This document shows positions 1 to 6,366 of a stretch of DNA of 6,366 bases, one piece after another. Within the stretch, counting starts at the first letter, position 1. Each line of letters begins with the position of its first letter. The stretch comes from Pseudobdellovibrionaceae bacterium (lineage in GTDB: Bacteria > Bdellovibrionota > Bdellovibrionia > Bdellovibrionales > JAMPXM01). Where the stretch lies: NCBI GenBank assembly GCA_913776405.1, contig CAJYOV010000401.1, forward strand, positions 1 through 6,366, given 5' to 3'. A program made the translations under genes and the position numbers. Under the pieces are notes generated by a model that had not been told where the DNA came from, searched no databases, and saw only the letters and a list, made by a program, of their open reading frames with translations.

Positions 1-1224
1 AACGAAGCTTTAGGTGACTTCGATCAATCGCCAACTGTCGCGCGCGCCGCGGCCGCGACTGAAGAAACATCATGGAAGCGGGTCGAATCTTTCTCGGCTT
101 TCCTGCCAACCGTTCAGGCTCAGGCGACTCGGCTCTTGGATCGCGAGTGGCTCTATACGAACATCATGTTCGGCGGTAACCCCGCAGTCGTTCCGCAGAT
201 TCTACCGACCACAATTTACGGTTTGGGCATGAACTGGGTTCTTTTTGACGGCTTCTCGAATGTGCAGCGATACAATTCCGCGCGCTCGATGGAAAAGGCG
301 GGCAAGCAAGACCTCGATTGGACGAAGTTCCAAGGCTCACGCAACGTCGTGCTTCTTTTTTATAGAGCCCTTGCGGCGCAAACGTTGCGTGACGTGGCTG
401 AAGCGAACTTGAAAACACTCGAAGACCATTTGAATGACGTGCAGCTCTTTAAGAAAGCGGGCGCTGGCACAAAGTTCGATGTCCTCCGAGTTGACGTTCA
501 AGCGAGTGAAGCGCGCTCTGAACTTCTAAATGCCACCGATAACATGTCGGTGAGCATGTTGCGCTTAGGTGAGCTCGTCGGGATCGAAGTCGCTGACCGC
601 AAGCTTCAGGGGCAGTTGCCAGTTCTCGCGCCTGAACTGGTGAAAGACTTAAAGTACGACGAATCAAAGCGTTCAGATCTCCACGCGCTCGAGCACCGAG
701 TAGAAGGTCTCGAGAGCGCAGCGAGCGCTGCGAACAAGTTCTGGGTTCCGCGCGTAAGCCTCGGCGGTCAATACCAACATTATAATAACTTGAACAACGA
801 GTTTACGGGCGATGGCTTCCGTGACGCCTACAGCGTTGCGGTCAACCTGAATTGGAACTTATTCGATGGCGGTGTTTCATATGCCCGCGATCGTCAGGCT
901 GTTGAGCAAAAGGTTCAGGCGCAAAAGACTCTTCAGTTGACGCGCTTGAAGTCAAAAAACGATTTCGAGTTTTGGCGCCGTCGCTATCTTTACTACGCGA
1001 GCGTTTATCAAGCCCGCACCAATGACCTCGCAAAATCGACAGAAAGCGTTCGTTTAGCCAAAGAAGGTCGCCGCGTTGGAACACGCACAAATACGGATCT
1101 TCTCGATGCCGAAGCTGAATTGTTCCGAGCACGCGCGGGCGTTGTGAATTCGCAGATTGGCGCGGTCGAAGCGCTCATCAATCTCGAAGTCGCGACCGGT
1201 CAAAACTTATTTCAATTTCAATAA
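1..1224 (+). CDS. TolC-family outer-membrane efflux channel (5' end outside window)
   Basis: This is an outer-membrane factor that would form the trimeric exit duct of the pump encoded just downstream. The frame is open from base 1, and the protein similarity begins at once, so the real start and signal peptide lie left of the window. A TTG at 136 is in frame but is not a credible start, because residues 10-13 (SPTV) and 32-39 (SAFLPTVQ) upstream of it are typical TolC N-terminal sequence. I see 407 residues and estimate that about 30 are missing. The family's internal duplication is clear: MNWVLFDGF at 77-85 is matched by LNWNLFDGG at 283-291, and the helical stretch around 155-177 (AGTKFDVL...EARSELLN) by that around 358-384 (VGTRTNTDLL...RARAG). 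The beta-strand segments alternate with long Ala/Glu/Leu-rich helices, as expected for a periplasmic barrel. The gene ends in TAA, 34 bases before emrA. Family assignment is firm; the exact paralogue and substrate are not known. Confidence 0.93.
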   Translation, partial: NEALGDFDQSPTVARAAAATEETSWKRVESFSAFLPTVQAQATRLLDREWLYTNIMFGGNPAVVPQILPTTIYGLGMNWVLFDGFSNVQRYNSARSMEKAGKQDLDWTKFQGSRNVVLLFYRALAAQTLRDVAEANLKTLEDHLNDVQLFKKAGAGTKFDVLRVDVQASEARSELLNATDNMSVSMLRLGELVGIEVADRKLQGQLPVLAPELVKDLKYDESKRSDLHALEHRVEGLESAASAANKFWVPRVSLGGQYQHYNNLNNEFTGDGFRDAYSVAVNLNWNLFDGGVSYARDRQAVEQKVQAQKTLQLTRLKSKNDFEFWRRRYLYYASVYQARTNDLAKSTESVRLAKEGRRVGTRTNTDLLDAEAELFRARAGVVNSQIGAVEALINLEVATGQNLFQFQ

Positions 1225-1258
1225 CACTTAGTTTTCTAATTTCGTTTAGAGGTAGCAG

Positions 1259-2107
1259 ATGTCGAAGAAGCAGAAGATTTTAACAGCGATCGGTGTCGTC
1301 GTCGGCCTCGGCGTCGCGTATTTCCTTTATGAATTCATTATGTACGTGAAAACGGACAATGCGCAGATTCAGGCAAATTCCGTGATGCTTGCGCCCAAGG
1401 TTGGTGGCTACGTCACGAAAGTCAATTTCACGGAAGGCATGCACGTAAAAAAGGATACCGTTCTCGTCGAACTCGATGAGCGCGATTATCAAAACGGGCT
1501 CGCGCAGTTGAAGGCGGAGCAACTGGGTCTCGAAGCCGCTCGTCGCGACGCCGAGAAAAACTTCGGTCGGATTTCGAACCTCTATAAGAGCGAAGCCGTC
1601 TCTCAGCAACAATACGACCAGACACTTGCAAACGTGTCGGGCGTGCGTGCTCGCTACGACGCTTTGTCAGCGCAAATCGCTCAGGCGGAACTCAACCTTT
1701 CCAACACGAAGATCAAAGCACCGGTTGACGGCGTCGTCGCGCGTAAGTCGGTTGAAGTCGGCCAGCTCGCGGCACCTGGCGTGCCGCTCTTAGGGTTCGT
1801 CGGTTCGGCAGATCGGTGGGTCACAGCGAATTTCAAAGAGACAGATCTCGACTCACTCAAGATCGGCGCCAGAGTTGAAGTAAAAGTCGACGCGATTGGC
1901 GGTCGATCATTCAAAGGTGAAGTCGAATCGATGAACTCGGCCACCGGTGCGACGTTTGCGCTTTTGCCGCCAGACAATGCCACAGGCAACTTCACGAAAG
2001 TCGTTCAGCGCATTCCGGTGCGCATTAAGCTTTTGAACTTGTCCGCTCAAGATATCAACCAGTTGAAGGCAGGCCTTTCAGCTGAAGTGAAAGTCAGTAA
2101 GCACTAA
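1259..2107 (+). CDS. emrA: EmrA-type periplasmic adaptor (HlyD/membrane fusion family)
   Basis: This is the adaptor that links an inner-membrane MFS pump to a TolC-like channel. The 282 residues begin with a short basic N-terminus and one membrane anchor (about 6-28). A biotinyl/lipoyl half-motif follows (about 40-75, with APKVGGYV at 45-52), then an alpha hairpin (about 76-148), the second lipoyl half (KIKAPVDGVVARKSVEVGQL, 151-170), and a beta-barrel domain. NFKETDL (191-197) and NATGNFTKVVQRIPVRI (240-256) are close to hallmark EmrA sequences and separate it from RND-type adaptors such as AcrA, which are usually lipoproteins. The ATG is supported by AGAGG at 1248-1252, six bases upstream. 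The protein is about 100 residues shorter than E. coli EmrA (about 390), mostly because the hairpin is short. It lies between the TolC-like gene and emrB with small gaps, so a single transcript is likely. Substrates cannot be read from the sequence. Confidence 0.93.
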   Translation: MSKKQKILTAIGVVVGLGVAYFLYEFIMYVKTDNAQIQANSVMLAPKVGGYVTKVNFTEGMHVKKDTVLVELDERDYQNGLAQLKAEQLGLEAARRDAEKNFGRISNLYKSEAVSQQQYDQTLANVSGVRARYDALSAQIAQAELNLSNTKIKAPVDGVVARKSVEVGQLAAPGVPLLGFVGSADRWVTANFKETDLDSLKIGARVEVKVDAIGGRSFKGEVESMNSATGATFALLPPDNATGNFTKVVQRIPVRIKLLNLSAQDINQLKAGLSAEVKVSKH

Positions 2108-2121
2108 CCGAAAGCCCGATC

Positions 2122-3726
2122 ATGAACCGCGAAGCCAAGCTCATCGTATTCGTCGCACTTTTGGCGAGCCTGCTCGAGATTATCGATGCCAGTATCGTCA
2201 ACGTCGCCATCCCATCCATGATGGGGAACCTCGGCGCGACGCTCGAAGATATCTCAATGGTCGTGACAGGCTATGCCATCGCCAATGCGATCGTGCTGCC
2301 GGTCTCGGCTTGGCTTGGTGACCGCTTTGGTCGTCGCAAATACTACCTCACGTGTATCGGTTTATTTACGATCACGTCGGTCGCGTGTGGTCTTGCTCCG
2401 AATCTTTCAACCTTAATCGTTTTCCGTATTTTTCAAGGCCTCGCGGGGGGCGCGCTCCTACCAACTTCGCAGGCGTTGATTTACGAGCAGTTTCCTAAAG
2501 AGAAGGCCGGCATGGCTGGCGCGCTCTTCGGTATGAGCGTCATGGTTGGTCCAACTCTAGGGCCTGTCGTTGGCGGTTACCTGACCGATCAATTCGGCTG
2601 GCGCTCGATTTTCAACATCAACCTTCCACTGGGGATTATCGCGCTCTTCCTTGGCTACATTGCAATCAAGAACGTCGAGCCAACGCCTGGCCCCGAAGTG
2701 GCGAAACAAGACGGCGTGATCCAAGATGCTGTTCCGAATGCGCCACCGGCTAAACGTCCGATCGACATGTGGGGTTTGATCTTGGTCGCAATCGGCATCG
2801 GGAGCCTTCAGTACGTGCTCGAGCGCGGTGAGGCCGACGATTGGTTTTCATCGAACGCGATCATCATTTGCACGATGGCCTTCACGATTTGTTTGCCGCT
2901 CTTCGTGTGGTGGGAACTTCGCGTAAAAGATCCGATCATGAATTTGCGTCTCTTCAAAGATCCGATCGTCGCAAACGGGGTTATGCTCATGACGATGGTG
3001 GGCTTCTTCCTCTACGCGATCGTCTTTATTCTCCCGATCTTTATTTCAAACACGCTCCATTACGACGCGACTCAAACAGGTCTCTTGTTTATGCCGGGCG
3101 CGTTGGTAACGGTTGTGATGATGCCAATGATCGGCAAAGCCATGCAGAAAGTCGATGCACGTCTTTTAGTTGCAATCGGCTTTACTTCGATCGTAGCTGC
3201 CGCAGTGTCGTTTGCTCAGCTTTCGACGGAAGCCGGAAGTTCGGATGTTCTCCATGGTCTCTACATTCGTGGTTTTGCGATGGCCTTTTTGTTTGTGCCT
3301 ATTAACTCTTCGATCTTGAGTCAGTTCAAAGGCATCAACCTCGGTCAGGTTTCGGGACTTTTGAATCTCTCCCGTCAGATCGGCGGCGGTATTGGTATCG
3401 CATTGGTCGGCACACTTTTGACCATGAACAGCCATCAGAACTATGTTGATATTTCGAGCAAAGTCTCGATGCTGGATGTGCCAACGCAACAGACCGTTCA
3501 AGCGCTTCAGGGCGGCATGGCGAGCAAGATGCTGACTCAAGTGGGTTCGGCTACACCAACGCAATCGACGATGAAGATCTTGGCCGGTAAGATTCAGGCG
3601 CAAGTCTTCATGCTGAGTTTCAATCAGCTGATGTACACGATCGCGATCATCTGTTTGCTTGGCTTCATACCGCTTGCGCGGATCCGATTCCGCAACAAAC
3701 CGGTCGCGGTTGCCGATGCGCACTAA
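2122..3726 (+). CDS. emrB: EmrB-type multidrug MFS transporter (DHA2 family, 14 TM)
   Basis: This is an inner-membrane drug/proton antiporter, the motor of the EmrAB-TolC-type pump. The 534 residues contain about 14 hydrophobic segments. TM1 carries E19 and D22 in the conserved motif LEIIDASIVNVAIP. Motif A, GDRFGRR (66-72), lies in the TM2-TM3 loop; motif B, FRIFQGLAGGALLP (101-114), in TM4; and motif C, GPTLGPVVGG (143-152), in TM5, followed by FGWRSIFNINLP (158-169). As in the EmrB family, a long extracytoplasmic loop (about 436-495) separates TM13 from TM14. The TM6-TM7 loop (about 183-214) is long, Pro/Ala-rich and about 15 residues longer than I recall for E. coli EmrB (512 residues). 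The start is 14 bases after the emrA stop with only a weak Shine-Dalgarno (GAAAG, 2110-2114), so translation may depend on coupling to emrA. The substrate is unknown; EmrB relatives export hydrophobic toxins and uncouplers. Confidence 0.94.
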   Translation: MNREAKLIVFVALLASLLEIIDASIVNVAIPSMMGNLGATLEDISMVVTGYAIANAIVLPVSAWLGDRFGRRKYYLTCIGLFTITSVACGLAPNLSTLIVFRIFQGLAGGALLPTSQALIYEQFPKEKAGMAGALFGMSVMVGPTLGPVVGGYLTDQFGWRSIFNINLPLGIIALFLGYIAIKNVEPTPGPEVAKQDGVIQDAVPNAPPAKRPIDMWGLILVAIGIGSLQYVLERGEADDWFSSNAIIICTMAFTICLPLFVWWELRVKDPIMNLRLFKDPIVANGVMLMTMVGFFLYAIVFILPIFISNTLHYDATQTGLLFMPGALVTVVMMPMIGKAMQKVDARLLVAIGFTSIVAAAVSFAQLSTEAGSSDVLHGLYIRGFAMAFLFVPINSSILSQFKGINLGQVSGLLNLSRQIGGGIGIALVGTLLTMNSHQNYVDISSKVSMLDVPTQQTVQALQGGMASKMLTQVGSATPTQSTMKILAGKIQAQVFMLSFNQLMYTIAIICLLGFIPLARIRFRNKPVAVADAH

Positions 3727-3775
3727 GCTGTGAAGAATCGGTCTTTAAGCGCCTGATCACGACGCGCGGTCGGGC

Positions 3776-3803
3776 TTGACTCCAGGGGGAAGGCGATTAG
3801 CAT
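3776..3803 (+). promoter_or_regulatory. Predicted sigma-70-like promoter for gldAFG, leaderless type
   Basis: A -35 element TTGACT (3776-3781, five of six consensus bases) is followed by a 16-base spacer and a -10 element TAGCAT (3798-3803, four of six). The usual start would be 5-8 bases beyond the -10, at about 3809-3811, which is the first base of the gldA ATG or next to it. No Shine-Dalgarno lies at working distance: the purine run GGGGGAAGG (3785-3793) ends 17 bases before the ATG and would be upstream of the transcript. The promoter is predicted from sequence only. Confidence 0.6.
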
Positions 3804-3810
3804 TTTCCCC
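3786..3810. repeat. Inverted repeat GGGGAA/TTCCCC flanking the gldA -10 element
   Basis: GGGGAA (3786-3791) and TTCCCC (3805-3810) are perfect inverted repeats separated by 13 bases, with the predicted -10 box inside the gap and the right arm touching the gldA ATG. The 19-base centre-to-centre distance is roughly two helical turns, which would suit a dimeric regulator. It is not a convincing terminator, because no T-run follows the right arm. A regulatory role is only an inference, and six-base arms can arise by chance. Confidence 0.35.
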
Positions 3811-4767
3811 ATGGAAACCATGATCGAAGTGGCCAATCTAACGAAGAATTACGGGCCCTACCGCGCGGTCGACAACTTGTCATTCTCCGTACGTAAAGGC
3901 GAGGTCGTTGGCTTCCTGGGGCCAAATGGCGCAGGCAAGACGACGACGATGAAAATCATCACTGGCTTCATGGCTGCCTCAAGCGGTTCAGTCCGTGTCG
4001 CTGGGTTCGACGTTTTCGAGAACCCTCTCGAAGTTAAAAAGAAAATCGGCTACCTGCCGGAGACGCCGCCTGTCTACGGTGAGATGACCGTCGAGAGCTA
4101 CCTTAAATTTGTGGCGAAGCTAAAAGGTGTCGAAAAAGAGCGACTTCATGAGCTTGTCGAACGCGCACTCAAAAAAACAGATCTCGGTTCGGTCCGAACC
4201 CGTTTGATTCAAAATCTTTCGAAAGGCTATCGACAGAGGATTGGTATTTCGCAAGCTTTGGTCTCTGACCCGGAAGTCCTCATTCTTGATGAGCCGACGG
4301 TTGGCCTAGATCCGCGACAGGTCGCCGAAGTTCGCTCACTGATCAAAGAACTCGCTGGGCAGCACACTGTTTTACTTTCGACTCACATTCTCCCGGAAGT
4401 GCAGGCTTCGTGTCAGCGCATCGTGATCATCAACAAAGGGAAAATCGTAATGCAAGATGCGATCGAATCCCTGAGCGCTCGGATGTCGAACTCAGGCCGA
4501 GTCTTCTTGCGTGTGAACCAGCAAGTGCCGACCTTGGTTTCCAGCCTCAAAGAAACGCGCGGAGTGACAGCTCTTCGTCAGCCAGCCGGTGCGGACTCGT
4601 TTGAAATCGATACGGATGGCTCGAAAGAAACGGCGGCTGCTCTTGCAGCCAAAGTTGTAAACAGTGGCGCAGGGCTTTTCGAGATGCGCCAAGAGAGCTT
4701 CAATCTGGAAGACGTATTCTTAAAGCTCACAACGTCGGAAGAGAACCAGTCGCGGGGGCAGGCATGA
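3811..4767 (+). CDS. gldA: GldA-like ABC transporter ATP-binding protein
   Basis: This cytoplasmic ATPase energises the GldF/GldG membrane complex encoded downstream. In its 318 residues: Walker A GPNGAGKTT (37-45), Q-loop region GYLPETPPVYGEMT (80-93), signature LSKGYRQR (136-143), Walker B VLILDEP (156-162), D-loop GLDP (165-168) and H-loop STH (190-192). A C-terminal domain of the DUF4162 type follows (about 225-305) and ends in the typical ...SLEDVFL-like pattern (FNLEDVFLKLT, 297-307). Glu84 replaces the usual Q-loop glutamine, and LSKGY replaces LSGGQ; both are known in the GldA subgroup and support this name over a generic drug ABC protein. The start at 3811 is chosen because the predicted promoter puts the mRNA start there; an ATG at 3820 is possible and would remove only three residues. 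The stop overlaps the gldF start (ATGA, 4764-4767). The substrate is unknown. Confidence 0.9.
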   Translation: METMIEVANLTKNYGPYRAVDNLSFSVRKGEVVGFLGPNGAGKTTTMKIITGFMAASSGSVRVAGFDVFENPLEVKKKIGYLPETPPVYGEMTVESYLKFVAKLKGVEKERLHELVERALKKTDLGSVRTRLIQNLSKGYRQRIGISQALVSDPEVLILDEPTVGLDPRQVAEVRSLIKELAGQHTVLLSTHILPEVQASCQRIVIINKGKIVMQDAIESLSARMSNSGRVFLRVNQQVPTLVSSLKETRGVTALRQPAGADSFEIDTDGSKETAAALAAKVVNSGAGLFEMRQESFNLEDVFLKLTTSEENQSRGQA

Positions 4768-5531
4768 GAGGCGCCTTTGTTATTGCGGGCAAAGATCTCA
4801 AAAACGTTTTCGCAAGCCCGTTGATTTGGATCGTAGCCGGAGTGTGCTCGCTTGTTTGGTCATTCGTTTTTGCATCCGCCATCGAGCAATTCATGCGGGC
4901 GTCTGTTTCTCAGTCGATGCAAGGCGCAGAGGCGGGCGTCAACCTGCACCGAACAGTGATCGCTTATCATGTCTCTTTAGTGAATCTGCTTATGATTATG
5001 GCGGTCGCAGCACTGACGATGCGACTCCTAAGCGAAGAAAAAAAGCAGCGGACCTTCGACCTTTTGCTGACCTCACCCGTAACTGCAACCGATATCGCTG
5101 TCGGGAAATGGATGGCCGGAACTCTCATGTCATGGGCGCTTTTATTCGTAAGTGCATTGTACCCTGTGAGCCTTGCTTTTTTCGGTGAGCTCGAATGGGG
5201 CCCGCTTGCTTCGGCGTACCTTTGCATGATGATGCTGACGGGTGTCTACGTGGCTCTCGGACTCTTCGCTTCGAGTCTCACTGAAAGTGCAGTCGTTGCG
5301 GTTATTCTCGCGATCGTCTTTAACTTCATGCTGTTTTTTATCGGCGCTCCCGGGCAAAACGCAGAAAGTGCGCTGACAAAAGCAATTTTCGAACAACTGA
5401 ATATCGGCTCGCACCTTTCGACGTTTATCAACGGCAGTTTCAGCATCGCGGGCGCGGCCTTTTTCGTTAGCCTCATCGTGATGTTCGTTTTGCTCACTCA
5501 ACGAGTCATTGAATCGGCGCGGTGGAGATAA
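4764..5531 (+). CDS. gldF: GldF-like ABC-2 type permease
   Basis: This is the inner-membrane permease partner of GldA. The 255 residues have about six membrane segments, near 17-39, 67-88, 115-139, 146-170, 174-194 and 228-246. Between TM2 and TM3 lies the family-defining cytoplasmic motif LLSEEKKQRTFDLLLTSP (88-105), followed by VTATDIAVGKW (106-116), thought to contact the ATPase. A polar stretch (about 196-227, with NIGSHLSTFINGSFS at 213-227) sits before the last helix, where GldF-type permeases have their conserved 'H-F-G' segment. The ATG overlaps the gldA stop by four bases, so translation is probably coupled; GGGGGCAGG (4754-4762) could act as the ribosome binding site. The length is normal for the family (about 240-260). 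Transported substrate unknown; the name rests on family resemblance and on the gldA-gldF-gldG order. Confidence 0.88.
   Translation: MRGAFVIAGKDLKNVFASPLIWIVAGVCSLVWSFVFASAIEQFMRASVSQSMQGAEAGVNLHRTVIAYHVSLVNLLMIMAVAALTMRLLSEEKKQRTFDLLLTSPVTATDIAVGKWMAGTLMSWALLFVSALYPVSLAFFGELEWGPLASAYLCMMMLTGVYVALGLFASSLTESAVVAVILAIVFNFMLFFIGAPGQNAESALTKAIFEQLNIGSHLSTFINGSFSIAGAAFFVSLIVMFVLLTQRVIESARWR
5521..5527 (+). promoter_or_regulatory. Ribosome binding site of gldG within the gldF end
   Basis: GGTGGAG lies inside the last codons of gldF, six bases before the gldG ATG. It supports the 5534 start and tight co-translation of the two genes. Confidence 0.6.
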
Positions 5532-5533
5532 CA

Positions 5534-6366
5534 ATGAGCAAACCAGGGAAAGTGTTTTTAGTCGCAGGTTTTGCCTTCTTAGTTCTGCTTTTTATTTTCC
5601 GTGTAACCTACGAGGGCTGGCATGACTCGATGTGGGTGCCTCTCGTTTTAGGGCTGAGCCTCACAGTCGCAGGGCTCATCCGTGAACGCGGCAGTCTCGT
5701 TCGCTTTTTCACCATGAGAACGACGAAACATGGCCTCAACATGGGCGCCATTCTCGTCTTCGGTTTCTTGGGTCTCATTTGTTTAAACGTGTTGGCTGTC
5801 CGTTACGAAAAACGTTTCGACTGGACCAGTGACAAGCTCAACACGCTTTCGGCTCAGTCGATTCAAGCGGCAAAAGCGCTAAAAACAGACACCCAGCTTG
5901 TCCTCTTGTACCGAAACGATCAGCAGGGCGGCGAAAATATTCAAAAAGCCGTACGCGATCTCGCAAAGATGTATCTGAATGAAAGTAGCCGTCTCTCGTT
6001 CCGCGCCTTCAACGCGCTTCAAGATCCGGCCGAGGCTCAGAAGTACGATTACGCAGCAGGCGCCTTCGCGCTTTTTGCGGTTCAAGGCGATCGCAAGGTG
6101 AAGATCGAACAGTCGACAGAAGAAGGCGTTACAACCGCGTTACTGAAGCTCGGTCGCGAGAAAAGAAAAGCGCTATACTTGACGATTGGTCACGGTGAGC
6201 GGGATCTGGAAGCTCAAGATGCAGATGGGCTTTCATTCTTAAAATCGCAACTTAGTGTGATGTATGAAGTCCGAACCCTGACGCTTTATCAAACGGGCAA
6301 CAAGGTGCCAGGTGATGCGGCCGCAGTCGCGATCATTCGGCCGAATCAGCAATTTCTTGAAAGCGA
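5534..6366 (+). CDS. gldG: GldG-like ABC auxiliary membrane protein (3' end outside window)
   Basis: This open frame runs off the right edge with 277 residues visible. Three hydrophobic segments come first (about 6-23, 33-49 and 69-89). Next is the GldG/ABC_transp_aux boundary motif, here RYEKRFDWTSDKLNTLSAQS (90-109), matching the family pattern of a D-(L/W)-T-x-D/E-K followed by TLS. A large extracytoplasmic domain follows, with a second landmark YLTIGHGERDL (215-225), corresponding to the family's GHGE. Family members are usually 450-600 residues, so about half is missing, including any C-terminal membrane anchor. The start ATG lies two bases after the gldF stop, with GGTGGAG (5521-5527) six bases upstream as a good ribosome binding site. 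It is thought to act with the GldA/GldF transporter at the outer face of the inner membrane; its exact role is not established outside Bacteroidetes. Confidence 0.87.
   Translation, partial: MSKPGKVFLVAGFAFLVLLFIFRVTYEGWHDSMWVPLVLGLSLTVAGLIRERGSLVRFFTMRTTKHGLNMGAILVFGFLGLICLNVLAVRYEKRFDWTSDKLNTLSAQSIQAAKALKTDTQLVLLYRNDQQGGENIQKAVRDLAKMYLNESSRLSFRAFNALQDPAEAQKYDYAAGAFALFAVQGDRKVKIEQSTEEGVTTALLKLGREKRKALYLTIGHGERDLEAQDADGLSFLKSQLSVMYEVRTLTLYQTGNKVPGDAAAVAIIRPNQQFLES

Noticed and set aside
136..1224. TTG at 136 as the start of the TolC-like gene
   Set aside because: The frame is open to base 1 and the upstream residues (SPTV, SAFLPTVQ) fit the TolC N-terminus, so the gene begins outside the window.
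2926..2967. Direct repeat AAAGATCCGATC, twice 30 bases apart
   Set aside because: Both copies encode KDPI in the emrB reading frame, in a region where this family commonly has similar residues around LRLF; it is a coding coincidence, not a DNA element.
2841..3305. 154-codon plus-strand frame inside emrB
   Set aside because: It is out of frame with conserved EmrB sequence, rich in Arg, Ser and Cys, and has no family resemblance.
3166..3723. 185-codon open frame on the minus strand inside emrB
   Set aside because: It is fully antisense to a strongly supported MFS gene, has a basic, low-complexity-like composition and no recognisable domain; it is a by-product of codon bias.
3747..3777. Possible hairpin AAGC...GCTT after emrB as a terminator
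   Set aside because: The stem is only four pairs with mismatches inside, and no T-run follows.
3785..3793. GGGGGAAGG as the Shine-Dalgarno of gldA
   Set aside because: It ends 17 bases before the ATG at 3811 and 26 before the ATG at 3820, too far for normal use, and it overlaps the predicted promoter spacer.

Overview
All six genes in this window lie on the plus strand, tightly packed, in two groups. They are a tripartite multidrug efflux set of the EmrAB-TolC type (positions 1-3726) and the first three genes of a Gld-type ABC transporter (3811 to the window end). The genome is Gram-negative: there is an outer-membrane TolC-family channel and an inner-membrane adaptor. Base composition looks close to 50% GC. 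A proteobacterial-style EmrA/EmrB pair beside a gldA-gldF-gldG set outside Bacteroidetes would suit the Bdellovibrionota/Oligoflexia or a related 'delta-type' lineage. That placement is an inference from gene content and sequence style, with only moderate confidence.

Region 1 (1-3726): the 3' part of a TolC-family outer-membrane factor enters from the left edge and ends at 1224. After 34 bases comes an EmrA-type membrane fusion protein (1259-2107), and after 14 more bases a DHA2/EmrB-type 14-helix MFS transporter (2122-3726). The expected assembly is EmrB taking substrates from the membrane or cytoplasm using the proton gradient, EmrA bridging the periplasm, and the TolC-like protein forming the outer-membrane exit duct. 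The spacing suggests one operon whose promoter lies left of the window. I see no intrinsic terminator after emrB.

Region 2 (3727-3810): an 84-base spacer. It holds a good sigma-70-like promoter (TTGACT, 16 bases, TAGCAT) placed so that transcription would start at or within a base or two of the gldA ATG, which implies a leaderless mRNA. A GGGGAA/TTCCCC inverted repeat surrounds the -10 element and is a possible operator.

Region 3 (3811-6366): gldA (ABC ATPase), gldF (ABC-2 permease, overlapping gldA by ATGA) and gldG (auxiliary membrane protein with a large extracytoplasmic domain, 2 bases after gldF and cut by the right edge). They should form one ABC exporter complex and are translationally coupled. 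In Bacteroidetes the namesake genes are linked to gliding, but outside that phylum the substrate is generally unknown.

I found no RNA genes, mobile elements, CRISPR arrays or integration signs. Most of the window is well-recognised families. The most distinctive local signals are the leaderless gldA promoter and the altered ATPase motifs of GldA.
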